Below are positions 1-8,169 of a stretch of DNA of 30,654 bases, piece after piece. The stretch is from contig NZ_DLHQ01000036.1 in assembly GCF_002483305.1 (NCBI RefSeq), positions 12,191 to 42,844 of the forward strand. The letters are read 5' to 3'. Under the pieces are notes generated by a model. It saw only the letters and a program-made list of their open reading frames with translations. It searched no databases and had not been told where the DNA came from. Source of the stretch: Brevundimonas sp. UBA7664 (GTDB lineage Bacteria; Pseudomonadota; Alphaproteobacteria; Caulobacterales; Caulobacteraceae). The first letter of the stretch is position 1; the number at the start of each line of letters is the position of its first letter. The translations under genes were made by a program, and so were the position numbers.

Positions 1-7
1 CCCCGCT

Positions 8-31
8 GTCCGCTCCCGACCCATTGCGGAC
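8..31. repeat. Intergenic palindrome GTCCGC-N12-GCGGAC, copy 1
   Basis: GTCCGC (8-13) and its reverse complement GCGGAC (26-31) are separated by exactly 12 nt ending in cccatt. The same layout recurs at 301-324 and 701-724 with identical arm sequence and spacing. It can form a short hairpin. It looks like a dispersed intergenic element; whether it acts as terminator, recombination tract or protein site cannot be told from sequence. Confidence 0.6.
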
Positions 32-80
32 GCTCGGAAGCGACACGATAAGTGGACCGACACGACCTTAGGAGAGCCCC

Positions 81-290
81 ATGGGCGCAGCGATAGTGTG
101 GATCGCATCAGCCCTAAGTGCGGCTGTTGCCGCTTACGCCAGCTTTGTGGGTTTTTGTGAAGCCCGGCGTGCGTGGGGGAGAGCCAAGGTGTGGCAGTCT
201 GTTGGGTTCGTGATGTTTGGCGTTTTTGCAGGTTTGACAGCTTGGGCATTTATCGCCGGAGCGATGCAAGGTCGATATCTGGGGACTTGA
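81..290 (+). CDS. Small membrane protein of unknown function
   Basis: This 69-residue ORF is not a family I recognise. It begins at an ATG with a good upstream purine tract (taggagag, ending 7 nt before the start). The protein has two hydrophobic stretches, about residues 3-25 and 41-62, joined by a short basic segment around Arg29-Lys36, so a two-helix inner-membrane hairpin is likely. It sits between two copies of the GTCCGC/GCGGAC palindrome and its codon use is less GC-rich than that of the downstream genes, which suggests accessory DNA. A spurious ORF remains possible, but the ribosome binding site and hydrophobic pattern favour a real gene. Confidence 0.5.
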   Translation: MGAAIVWIASALSAAVAAYASFVGFCEARRAWGRAKVWQSVGFVMFGVFAGLTAWAFIAGAMQGRYLGT

Positions 291-300
291 TCGCGGCAGA

Positions 301-324
301 GTCCGCCCTCCACCCATTGCGGAC
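301..324. repeat. Intergenic palindrome GTCCGC-N12-GCGGAC, copy 2
   Basis: GTCCGC (301-306) and GCGGAC (319-324) have the same 18-nt periodicity as copy 1, and share the loop end acccatt with it. The copy lies between the two small ORFs of the left-end island. Confidence 0.6.
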
Positions 325-352
325 ATTGCCCACCCTGAGCCAAGCTGCTGGT

Positions 353-691
353 ATGGCAAGCCTGACCACATATTCTTTCCGGGATACGGCGTTCAGCCCC
401 AGCGGCGATACTTACGTTTGCATCGTTGAGCGTGAAGCCTTGAAAGCGTTCATGTCTCCGGAGGAAGTGGCCGCAGCTTTCAGCGGGCAGGTGGTTTACC
501 GGCGTGGGCTTTTCATCCGCTACGTTGGGGTTTGGGGGCGAAGGAATGGAAAGCGGCTTCGACGTTTCCTCTCAGAACGGGGAGCCACGGTCGCCATTGT
601 CCGAGGTAAGCCAACCGGCGCGCGCAGAGCCATGTTCAGCACCCGGGCAGTCCGCGAACGGATACGGACGATTGCGGCTGTAAGAACCTGA
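353..691 (+). CDS. Hypothetical basic protein
   Basis: The open frame continues upstream to 173, but the first sensible start after palindrome copy 2 is the ATG at 353, giving 112 residues; the stretch before it would translate the repeat itself. I do not recognise a family. The N-terminal half (residues 1-60) has a mixed beta-like pattern; the C-terminal half is strongly basic, with many Arg (clusters near 61-70 and 91-107), compatible with nucleic-acid binding but not proof of it. There is no signal peptide and no membrane span. It is flanked by palindrome copies 2 and 3 and its base use differs from the typical Caulobacterales core genes downstream, which suggests accessory DNA. Confidence 0.45.
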   Translation: MASLTTYSFRDTAFSPSGDTYVCIVEREALKAFMSPEEVAAAFSGQVVYRRGLFIRYVGVWGRRNGKRLRRFLSERGATVAIVRGKPTGARRAMFSTRAVRERIRTIAAVRT

Positions 692-700
692 GGGGCGAGC

Positions 701-739
701 GTCCGCTATCCCCCCATAGCGGACCTTCGGAACGTCCGC
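701..739. repeat. Intergenic palindrome copy 3 plus half copy
   Basis: GTCCGC (701-706) and GCGGAC (719-724) repeat the 12-nt loop layout. A further GTCCGC at 734-739 has no partner and looks like a truncated fourth copy. This element lies directly after the stop of the basic ORF at 691, so it may also serve as a transcript end. Confidence 0.55.
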
Positions 740-822
740 TTTCGGGCGGGCATCAAGCCTTTGCCAGGCGCCCCGCCAAAGCCCCCTCCCGACGCGCGTG
801 GGAATGCGCTACGACGCTCCCC

Positions 823-1842
823 ATGAAACGCATCCTCATCGCCGCGGCCGTCCTGACGCTTGCCGTCATTCCGGCAACCGTCTCCGCCTGGGGCAATACC
901 GGGCACCGGCTGATCGGCATGGCGGCCGTGCGCGGCCTGCCCGACGACCTGCCCGCCTTCCTGCGGACGCCGGGCGCGGCGGCCGAGGTGGGCGAGCTGG
1001 CCCGCGAGCCGGACCGCACCAAGGGCGGCGGCCAGCCGCACGACCGCGAGCGCGACACGGCCCATTTCGTCGACATGCTGGACGATGGCCGGATCATGGT
1101 CGCCGAGGGACCGTCGATCGACGCCCTGCCGCGGCTGAAGTCGGAATATGACGCGGCCCTGATCGCGGCGGGCAGTGATGTCGATGACGCCGGCTATCTG
1201 CCCTACGCCATCATGGACGGCTATCAGCAGCTGGTCCGCGACCTCGCCACCTGGCGCGTGCTGTACGCCGCCGAGGGGCGCGAGCGCGACCCGGGCAAGC
1301 GGGCCTGGTACCGCGAGGACCGCATCCGCCGCGAGGCCCTGATCCTGCGCGACATGGGCTATCTGGGCCACTACGTCGGCGACGGCGCCCAGCCGCACCA
1401 CACGACGATCCACTACAACGGCTGGAACCGCGACACGCCGAACCCCGAGGGCTTCACGACGTCGCGCCAGACGCACGGCGCGTTCGAGGGGGCGTTCACG
1501 TCGCGCGTGGCGCGGCTGGATACGGTCGAGGCGGCGATGGCCGCCCCGGCGCTGGACGGGTTCGACCTGCGGGCGCGCGTGCCGGCTTACCTCCGGGCGA
1601 CGCTCACGCAGGTGACGCCCTTCTATGTGCTGGAGAAGGCCGGCGGTTTCGCCGAGAGCGACGCGCGCGGCGGGGCCTTTGTGACGGCGCGGCTGGCGGC
1701 GGGGGCGTCGGAGCTGCGCGATCTGTTCGTGCTGGCCTGGCGGGACTCGGCCGATGACGAGATCGGCTGGCCCAAGGTGAAGGTGGCCGAGGTCGAGGCC
1801 GGAACCGCCGATCCGTGGCTGGCGATGTACGGGGACGATTGA
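823..1842 (+). CDS. Secreted S1/P1-type zinc nuclease
   Basis: This 339-residue protein belongs to the S1/P1 nuclease family, tri-zinc enzymes that cut single-stranded DNA and RNA at the 3'-O-P bond. A signal peptide covers residues 1-22 (MKRI, hydrophobic core, cleavage after VSA). Processing would leave Trp23 at the mature N-terminus, the residue that ligates zinc through its amino group in this family, followed by GNTGHR with His28. Further likely ligands are His81 (HFVD) and the GHYVGD-x3-PHH segment at 182-193. It should act in the periplasm or outside the cell, for nucleic-acid scavenging. The ATG at 823 was chosen because it gives a clean signal peptide. trmJ follows with overlapping ends. 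Confidence 0.85.
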   Translation: MKRILIAAAVLTLAVIPATVSAWGNTGHRLIGMAAVRGLPDDLPAFLRTPGAAAEVGELAREPDRTKGGGQPHDRERDTAHFVDMLDDGRIMVAEGPSIDALPRLKSEYDAALIAAGSDVDDAGYLPYAIMDGYQQLVRDLATWRVLYAAEGRERDPGKRAWYREDRIRREALILRDMGYLGHYVGDGAQPHHTTIHYNGWNRDTPNPEGFTTSRQTHGAFEGAFTSRVARLDTVEAAMAAPALDGFDLRARVPAYLRATLTQVTPFYVLEKAGGFAESDARGGAFVTARLAAGASELRDLFVLAWRDSADDEIGWPKVKVAEVEAGTADPWLAMYGDD

Positions 1843-2621
1843 TCTCCTTGAGCGCGCCCACACCCCCCGTCATCATCCTCGACAAGTCGCAGATGGCCGA
1901 GAACATCGGCGCGGTGGCGCGGGTGATGGCCAATTTCGGCTTGTCCGAGCTGAGGCTGGTCAGCCCGCGCGACGGCTGGCCGCAGGAGCGGGCCTGGGCC
2001 ACGGCCTCGGGCGCCGACTGGGTGCTGGACGGGATCCGGGTGTTCGACAGCGTGGCCGAGGCCGTCGCCGACCTGAACACGGTGTTCGCCACCACCGCCC
2101 GGCCGCGGGAGACGCGCCAGCCGGTGCGCACGCCGCGCGAGGCGGCGCGGGCGCTGTATGACGACCGGGCCTCGGGTCTGGGCGTCGGCCTGTTATTCGG
2201 GGGCGAGCGGGCGGGGTTGGAGACCTCGGACATCGCCCTGTGCCAGGGCATCGTCACCATCCCGATCGATCCGCGCCACCAGAGCCTGAACCTGGCCCAG
2301 GCCGTGGCGATCAACGCCTATGAGTGGCGGACGCTGGTCCTGGACGCCCCGCCGCCGAATTTCCGCGAGGGCGAGCCGCCGGCGTCGGGGGCGCTGATGC
2401 TCGGTATGTACGAGCATCTGGAGACGGAGCTGGACGCCGCCGGCTTCTTCCATCCGCCCGAGAAATTCCGCTCGATGAGCCAGAACCTGCGGGTGATGCT
2501 GGGCCGGGCGGCGTTCACGGCCCAGGAGGTCGCCACCTTCCGCGGGGTGATCACGGCCTTGTCCAAGGGGCGGGGACGGGTGCTGGCGCGGCTGGCGAAG
2601 AAGGCGGCCAGCGAGGGCTAG
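1815..2621 (+). CDS. trmJ: tRNA (cytidine/uridine-2'-O-)-methyltransferase TrmJ
   Basis: This SpoU/TrmH-type SPOUT methyltransferase 2'-O-methylates position 32 of the tRNA anticodon loop. Visible motifs are the N-terminal substrate motif (MAENIGAVARVMANFG, about residues 27-42), the cofactor-knot segment GLLFGGERAGLE and the final PIDPRHQSLNLAQAVAI block, all diagnostic of the family. A helical C-terminal extension of about 80 residues fits TrmJ rather than TrmL. The open frame has an ATG at 1815, 28 nt inside the nuclease gene without a Shine-Dalgarno. A TTG at 1839 overlaps the nuclease stop as TTGA and could be the true, translationally coupled start. The gene ends just before the large inverted repeat. 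Confidence 0.9.
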   Translation: MAGDVRGRLISLSAPTPPVIILDKSQMAENIGAVARVMANFGLSELRLVSPRDGWPQERAWATASGADWVLDGIRVFDSVAEAVADLNTVFATTARPRETRQPVRTPREAARALYDDRASGLGVGLLFGGERAGLETSDIALCQGIVTIPIDPRHQSLNLAQAVAINAYEWRTLVLDAPPPNFREGEPPASGALMLGMYEHLETELDAAGFFHPPEKFRSMSQNLRVMLGRAAFTAQEVATFRGVITALSKGRGRVLARLAKKAASEG

Positions 2622-2629
2622 CTTTCTGA

Positions 2630-2764
2630 TCCGCTCATCCCGGCGAAAGCCGGGACCCAGTGCTTTGGGCGAGCGGTTCGTCCGAAAATGGACAGCCGCC
2701 AATCCCGGAGCACCCGCGCCAAGCTGGACAGAACTGGGTCCCGGCTTTCGCCGGGATGAGCGGA
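2630..2764. repeat. Perfect 32-bp inverted repeat between convergent genes
   Basis: Arms at 2630-2661 and 2733-2764 are perfect reverse complements over 32 nt, separated by 71 nt. Each arm contains its own small stem (cccggc-gaaa-gccggg). The outer arms could form a very stable hairpin. It occupies nearly all the space between trmJ (+) and cobB (-), so it probably ends transcription in both directions. Elements with the core CCCGGCGAAAGCCGGG are, to my recollection, common in alphaproteobacterial intergenic DNA and behave like REP/BIME elements. Confidence 0.85.
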
Positions 2765-2773
2765 ACTGGGGGG

Positions 2774-3493
2774 TTATCGGGCCAGCAGGGTCTCCACGAA
2801 CGCCGGCACGACCTCGGTGGCCGGGCCGTGGCGGACCTCGTCGAACCGGTCGCTGATCTGCGAGGGCTCGAGGTTCAGCTCGACCGTGCGGGCGCCCGCG
2901 CGTCGGGCCAGTTGTACGAACCCGGCGGCGGGCCAGACAGCGCCGGAGGTGCCGATCGAGACGAACAGGTCGCACCGCGTCAGCGCCGCCTCGATCCGGT
3001 CCATGTGCAGGGGCATCTCGCCGAACCAGACGATGTGCGGGCGCAACCGGCCTTGCGGATGGTGCGGCGAGGGCTCGTCGGGGGCGAGGTCGCCGGGCCA
3101 GTCGCAGACGCGGCCGGTGCGGGTGCAGTGGGCCTTGAGCAGTTCGCCGTGCATGTGGATCAGCTGAAAGCCGGGGGCGGGCGGGGTTTCGGCGTGGGCG
3201 CGGTCGTGCAGGTCGTCGACGTTCTGGGTGACCAGCAGGAGCTCGCCGTGCCAACGGGCGGCGAGCTCGGCGAGGGCGCGGTGGGCGGCGTTGGGGTGGA
3301 CGGTCGCCAGCTGGCGGCGGCGGCGGTTGTAGAAGTCCTGGACCAGGGCCGGGTCGCGGGCGAAGGCCTCGGGGGTGGCGACGTCCTCGATGCGATGGCC
3401 CATCCACAGGCCGTCGGCGGCGCGGAAGGTGGGGACGCCGGACTCGGCGGAGATGCCGGAGCCGGTGAGAATGACGAGGTTTTGGTGCGCCAT
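2774..3493 (-). CDS. cobB: NAD-dependent protein deacylase, sirtuin CobB (class III)
   Basis: Sirtuins remove acyl groups from protein lysines using NAD+. The 239-residue protein shows GSGISAESGVPTFR (residues 11-24), TQNVDDLH (89-96), catalytic His115 in HMHGEL, and the NAD-pocket blocks GTSGAVWPAAGF and LNLEPSQ. Tyr55 and Arg58 (FYNRRR) match the Tyr-x-x-Arg pair that recognises succinyl/malonyl-lysine in SIRT5 and E. coli CobB, so desuccinylase activity is likely. The zinc ribbon is unusual: Cys123 and Cys130 are present, but the second pair is replaced by a stretch with His144-His145. An ATG at 3508 is also in frame; the one at 3493 fits the family start better. Its 3' end meets the 32-bp inverted repeat. 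Confidence 0.9.
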   Translation of the reverse strand: MAHQNLVILTGSGISAESGVPTFRAADGLWMGHRIEDVATPEAFARDPALVQDFYNRRRRQLATVHPNAAHRALAELAARWHGELLLVTQNVDDLHDRAHAETPPAPGFQLIHMHGELLKAHCTRTGRVCDWPGDLAPDEPSPHHPQGRLRPHIVWFGEMPLHMDRIEAALTRCDLFVSIGTSGAVWPAAGFVQLARRAGARTVELNLEPSQISDRFDEVRHGPATEVVPAFVETLLAR

Positions 3494-3553
3494 GCGGTTC
3501 CATAGCATCGGCGGTCTGTCCTAGAAGAGCGGCAACGCACAGGAGCCCCGCCC

Positions 3554-4659
<1,106 letters not shown>

Positions 4660-4660
<1 letters not shown>

Positions 4661-5301
4661 TGTGGACCGGGCCGGGGTACGAAATCAGAGACCCCCGCCC
4701 GATCGCTGCGTCGGCTCCCTATACCTTCTTCATGCCTTCCGAGGCGGAAGTCGGGTCCATTGGCCTTGACGACTGGATTCAGGTCATCATCGCGGCCGTA
4801 CCGCCAAGCGCCAAATGGGAGGCCGAGCGCCTTTGGTTTGCCGTGACGTCAACCTCGGACGAAGCCATCAAGGCCCGCCTCGAGTCTGAGCCCCGCGACA
4901 TTGGAGCCTTGCCGAAGGGGAGCGTCATTGCGGTTCCCAGGGCGGCCGTGATTGACGTGATCTTCAAGGACGGGCGACCTCTTCCGCCCGGGGGGCGGCA
5001 ATATTGGGATCGCTGTTTCGTCGACGCGATCGTGCTGCGGCGCAGACAAAAGGTCGACTACATCTATCGCGAGGAGCCCGAAGGTCGCGAGGCGGACCGC
5101 GACCCTGACAGTGGTTGGCGAATTCGGGCGAGCCAGGAAGGCGTTACCGCCAAAGAGATTGAAGAACTGGGCGTGGAATACGTGGCTCTGGGGAAGGTGC
5201 TCAATGTGGACGACAGCTGGCTGCACCTGATCGACGCGCCTGTAGGGTCCCGGTTCTTCCGGGAGGGGACTGCGGGGAAGTGGAGCGCGGAAACGCCATA
5301 A
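4660..5301 (+). CDS. DUF2314-like plus DUF2185 (Imm33-like) protein
   Basis: This 213-residue soluble protein appears to have two domains. Residues about 28-105 resemble DUF2314 (WFAVTS... followed by PKGSVIAVPRAAVIDVIF). Residues about 130-203 resemble DUF2185: YIYREEP (134-140), DSGWRIRASQEG (150-161) and VDDSWLHLIDAPVGSRFF (183-200) match the conserved GW and L-DSP-G-x-F pattern of that family. DUF2185 is related to immunity proteins found near polymorphic toxins, but no toxin gene is next to it here. The start overlaps the frmA stop (TGATG), which implies translational coupling. Codon use is less GC-biased than in frmA, suggesting later acquisition. The domain call is by eye; function is unknown. 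Confidence 0.7.
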
Positions 5302-5368
5302 GCCGCATTGCGTCAGCCCGTCAGTCCTTTAAAGAAACTATCTCAGTAGCAGAGGCAGGGAGGCCACC

Positions 5369-5752
5369 ATGTTCACTCACATCACCGTCGGCGCGAACGA
5401 CGTCGAGGCGTCGCGGAAATTCTATGATGCGGCGCTCGGCGCGCTGGGCCACGAGCCGGGGCAGGGGCCGGACCCGAAGGGGCGGTACTGGTGGCGGACG
5501 CGGATGGGCGCCTTCGCGGTCGGGGCGCCGATCGACGGCGAGCCGGCCTGCCACGCCAACGGCGGCACCATCGGCTTCGCGGCCAAGTCGGCCGAGATGG
5601 TCCAGGCCTTCCATGACGCGGGCGTGGCGGCGGGCGGCACGGCGATCGAGGATCCGCCCGGCGAGCGCAACGGTCCGTTCGGCACGCTGAACCTGGCCTA
5701 TCTGCGCGACCCCTCGGGTAACAAGGTCTGCGCGCTGCACAGGGTGGGATAG
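5369..5752 (+). CDS. VOC (glyoxalase/bleomycin-resistance fold) family protein
   Basis: This 127-residue single-domain vicinal-oxygen-chelate protein opens with FTHITVGANDVEASRKFYDA (residues 2-21), the typical first beta-alpha unit, and ends with LNLAYLRDPSGNKVCALHRV, the typical last strand with the DP-G-N motif. His4 and a glutamate of the central strands are candidate metal ligands. A strong ribosome binding site (agggagg) precedes the ATG. It lies between the two formaldehyde-pathway genes, so a role in aldehyde or glutathione-adduct handling is possible, but the fold alone does not fix the substrate. It is too short for a two-repeat dioxygenase. Confidence 0.85.
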   Translation: MFTHITVGANDVEASRKFYDAALGALGHEPGQGPDPKGRYWWRTRMGAFAVGAPIDGEPACHANGGTIGFAAKSAEMVQAFHDAGVAAGGTAIEDPPGERNGPFGTLNLAYLRDPSGNKVCALHRVG

Positions 5753-5784
5753 GCCGGTTCGCCCGCGGGCGGCGGCTTCCTTGC

Positions 5785-6135
5785 TCAAGCCAGGCTGGCG
5801 AGGGCCAGTCCGCCCGCCAGCGCCAGCAAAGGCCATCCGATGTGGCGGCCGCGCGTCAGGATCACGTCCAGGATTGCGGTCGCCAGATAGGCCAGGCCGA
5901 TGACGAGGATCTGGGCTCGCGTCGGTCCGAGCCACAGCATGGCGGCCGTCACCACCATGAGGACGGATGTAAGATGCCATGCGCCGCGAATGACCTGTCG
6001 CGCCAGATCGGAGGCCGTCACGCCGTCGCTGCGCGCCAGAAGCGGGATGATCAGCCGTCTTTCACCCACGATTGAATGGGTCAGCGCCGTAGCGATCATC
6101 GCGACCGAAGCGCCGATCAGAAATCCGGAGTTCAT
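5785..6135 (-). CDS. Small integral membrane protein of unknown function
   Basis: This 116-residue protein has about four hydrophobic segments (roughly 4-21, 53-70, 74-92 and 99-115). Segments 1 and 2 are joined by a polar loop (GERRLIIPLLARSDGVTASDLARQ region). A long open frame in the same register runs upstream across fghA, but that part is a codon-bias shadow; the ATG at 6135 begins a clean first membrane helix and has agggaggg just upstream on its strand. The gene is transcribed away from fghA, sharing a 141-nt divergent region. I do not recognise the family. Confidence 0.7.
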   Translation of the reverse strand: MNSGFLIGASVAMIATALTHSIVGERRLIIPLLARSDGVTASDLARQVIRGAWHLTSVLMVVTAAMLWLGPTRAQILVIGLAYLATAILDVILTRGRHIGWPLLALAGGLALASLA

Positions 6136-6276
6136 GCGATCCCTCCCTGTCCGCGAGGACGACCATAGAGTCCCCTGAGCCGGTCCTCGGTGCGGCATGT
6201 CGTCCAAGAGCAGGCGACAGGGTGTATAGCGCTCTGGAAACGGATTCCCGCCCCAGCGGGCACAGGCGGAGTTGAG

Positions 6277-7110
6277 ATGCAGGTCACCAAACAGCACCAG
6301 GTGCACGGCGGCACGCTGCGCTATCTGAAGCACGACAGCGCCACGACCGGCACGCCCATGACCCTGTCGGTCTTCGTGCCGGCGGGCGAGGGACCGTTTC
6401 CGGTGCTGATCTGGCTGTCGGGCCTGACCTGCACCGAGGACAATTTCACCACCAAGGCCGGGGCCTATGCGGCGGCGGCGGCGCATGGGGTGATCATCGT
6501 CGCGCCCGACACCTCGCCGCGCGGCGAGGGGGTGGCGGACGATCCGGCTTATGATCTGGGGCAGGGGGCGGGCTTCTATGTCGACGCCACCGAGGCGCCG
6601 TGGGCGAAGCATTTCCGCATGGAGACCTATTTCGTCGAGGAGTTGATCGGGCTGATCGACGCGGAATTCCCGACGACCAAGGCGCGGTCGATCAGCGGGC
6701 ATTCGATGGGCGGGCACGGGGCGCTGACGCTGGCGCTGCGGCATCCGCATCTGTTCCGGTCGGTGTCGGCCTTCGCGCCGATCACCTCGCCGACGCGGTG
6801 TGCGTGGGGGGAGAAGGCGTTCACCGCCTATCTGGGCGACGACCGGGAGACGTGGGCGGCGCACGATGCGGCGCGGCTGATCGAGGACGGGGTCGGGGCC
6901 GGCTGTTACGACGACATCCTGATCGACCAGGGCGACGCCGATCCCTTCCTGGTGGAGCAGCTGAAGCCGGAGTTGCTGGTCGCGGCGGGCGAGGCGGCGG
7001 GGCAGACGATCAGCCTGCGGATGCAGCCCGGCTATGACCACTCCTATTTCTTCATGGCCAGTTTCATCGCCGACCATGTGGCGTTCCATGCGGAAAGGCT
7101 TAAGGGCTGA
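6277..7110 (+). CDS. fghA: S-formylglutathione hydrolase
   Basis: It hydrolyses S-formylglutathione to formate and glutathione, completing the pathway begun by frmA at 3554. The 277-residue alpha/beta-hydrolase of the esterase D family has nucleophile Ser143 in GHSMGGHGA, acid Asp220 or Asp222 in DQGDADPF, and catalytic His255 in GYDHSYFF. The conserved block WLSGLTCTEDNF (46-57) carries the characteristic cysteine. The open frame extends upstream to 6190, but the ATG at 6277 fits the family N-terminus. A small ORF follows after 3 nt, probably in the same transcript. Confidence 0.95.
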   Translation: MQVTKQHQVHGGTLRYLKHDSATTGTPMTLSVFVPAGEGPFPVLIWLSGLTCTEDNFTTKAGAYAAAAAHGVIIVAPDTSPRGEGVADDPAYDLGQGAGFYVDATEAPWAKHFRMETYFVEELIGLIDAEFPTTKARSISGHSMGGHGALTLALRHPHLFRSVSAFAPITSPTRCAWGEKAFTAYLGDDRETWAAHDAARLIEDGVGAGCYDDILIDQGDADPFLVEQLKPELLVAAGEAAGQTISLRMQPGYDHSYFFMASFIADHVAFHAERLKG

Positions 7111-7113
7111 GCC

Positions 7114-7344
7114 ATGACCGACGCTTCCGCCGCCCACGCCGATATGTTCGCCGCCCTGTGCAAGGAGGTCGGCTTCTGCCTGCACCCCAAGGGCGAGAAA
7201 CGGGTGCTGGAGGCGCTGCCGAACGGGCTGGATGCGGCGACCCGGGCGGTGTTCGACGCCGAGGGCGTGGATTTCGCCTCGGCCACGGGCGACCTGCGCC
7301 GGGCCGTGCGTGACTGCCTGAAGGCCCATCTGCCGCAGGCCTGA
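7114..7344 (+). CDS. Small conserved-looking hypothetical protein
   Basis: This 76-residue soluble ORF starts 3 nt after the fghA stop and is therefore probably co-translated with it. It contains two N-terminal cysteines (CKEVGFC, residues 16-22), then a predicted helical, mildly charged body. No signal peptide or membrane span is visible. I do not recognise the family. The CX5C pair beside formaldehyde/glutathione genes could be redox- or metal-related, but that is speculation. Confidence 0.6.
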   Translation: MTDASAAHADMFAALCKEVGFCLHPKGEKRVLEALPNGLDAATRAVFDAEGVDFASATGDLRRAVRDCLKAHLPQA

Positions 7345-7431
7345 CCGGAACGAATCCGCCTGCCTCGCCTTGGGTTCGGTGAACGGGCGCCTAGATGAGG
7401 GCTCCCCGAAACCCGTCGAAGGAGCCTCCCC

Positions 7432-8046
7432 ATGGCCTTTACGCTTCCGCCCCTCCCCTATGCCTATGACGCCCTGGAGCCGGCCATCGACAAGGAGACG
7501 ATGACCTTCCACCACGACAAGCATCATCAGGCCTATGTCGACAATCTGAACAAGGCCGTGGACGCCGACAGCGCCCTGCAGGGCAAGTCGCTGGAAGAGT
7601 TGTTCGCCCATATTTCAAAGGCGCCCAAGGCGGTGCGCAACAACGGCGGCGGGCACTGGAACCACAGCCTGTTCTGGGAGCTGCTGGCCCCCGTCGGCGA
7701 GACCGGCGAACCCTCGGCTGAACTGGCCGCCGCCATCGACCGCGACCTAGGCGGGATGGACACGTTCAAGGAGGCCTTCAACGCCGCCGGGGCCGGGCAG
7801 TTCGGCTCGGGCTGGGCCTGGCTGATCGTGCAGGACGGCAAGCTGAAGGTCACCTCGACGCCGAACCAGGACAATCCGCTGATGGACGTGGCCGATGAGA
7901 AGGGCGCCGTGGTGCTGGCCGCCGACGTCTGGGAGCACGCCTATTATCTGAAATACCAGAACCGCCGGCCCGACTATCTGAAGGCCTTCTGGACGGTGGT
8001 GAACTGGAACAAGGCCAACGCACTGTTCGCCGCGGCGACGGCCTGA
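7432..8046 (+). CDS. sodB: Superoxide dismutase, Fe/Mn family
   Basis: The enzyme dismutates superoxide in the cytoplasm (no signal peptide). It is 204 residues, normal for the family. Metal ligands are visible as His27 (FHHDKHHQAY), His in GGHWNHSLFW, and Asp/His in DVWEHAYY. Two positions that usually separate manganese from iron enzymes look Mn-like: Gly-Gly-His in the second-ligand helix where FeSOD has a Gln, and Gln in the NQD turn (STPNQDNPLM). Many alphaproteobacterial homologues are named sodB regardless, so metal use is uncertain. A GAATC (GANTC) site lies at 7352-7356 upstream, and gaaggag precedes the ATG. Confidence 0.95.
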   Translation: MAFTLPPLPYAYDALEPAIDKETMTFHHDKHHQAYVDNLNKAVDADSALQGKSLEELFAHISKAPKAVRNNGGGHWNHSLFWELLAPVGETGEPSAELAAAIDRDLGGMDTFKEAFNAAGAGQFGSGWAWLIVQDGKLKVTSTPNQDNPLMDVADEKGAVVLAADVWEHAYYLKYQNRRPDYLKAFWTVVNWNKANALFAAATA

Positions 8047-8169
8047 AGTCGCTGACGCCAGCCGGACCGTGCCGAAAAATCAGGCAGCGGTCTGGCGGGC
8101 GTCGTCGGTGATCCTATGTGCAGCGTAACCGTATCAGGGACTGGTCCCGATCGTTGGGAGGCTGACATC

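Noticed and set aside
8..724. Palindromic repeats considered as a CRISPR array
   Set aside because: Spacing between copies is 290-400 nt and holds ORFs; units are not direct repeats of 25-40 nt and no cas genes are present.
706..1863. 385-codon minus-strand frame over the S1/P1 nuclease
   Set aside because: The translated product is Arg/Ala/Gly-rich low-information sequence, and the plus strand has a clear signal peptide and family motifs.
7347..7372. GGAAC upstream of sodB as an EcfG -35 element
   Set aside because: No CGTT-like element occurs 16-17 nt downstream (the sequence there reads ccttgg).
6136..7611. Very long minus-strand open frame across fghA and the start of sodB, continuous with the small membrane gene at 5785-6135
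   Set aside because: It is an antisense shadow of GC-rich codon use. fghA and sodB on the plus strand have intact catalytic motifs; only the last 116 codons, starting at 6135, look like a protein.
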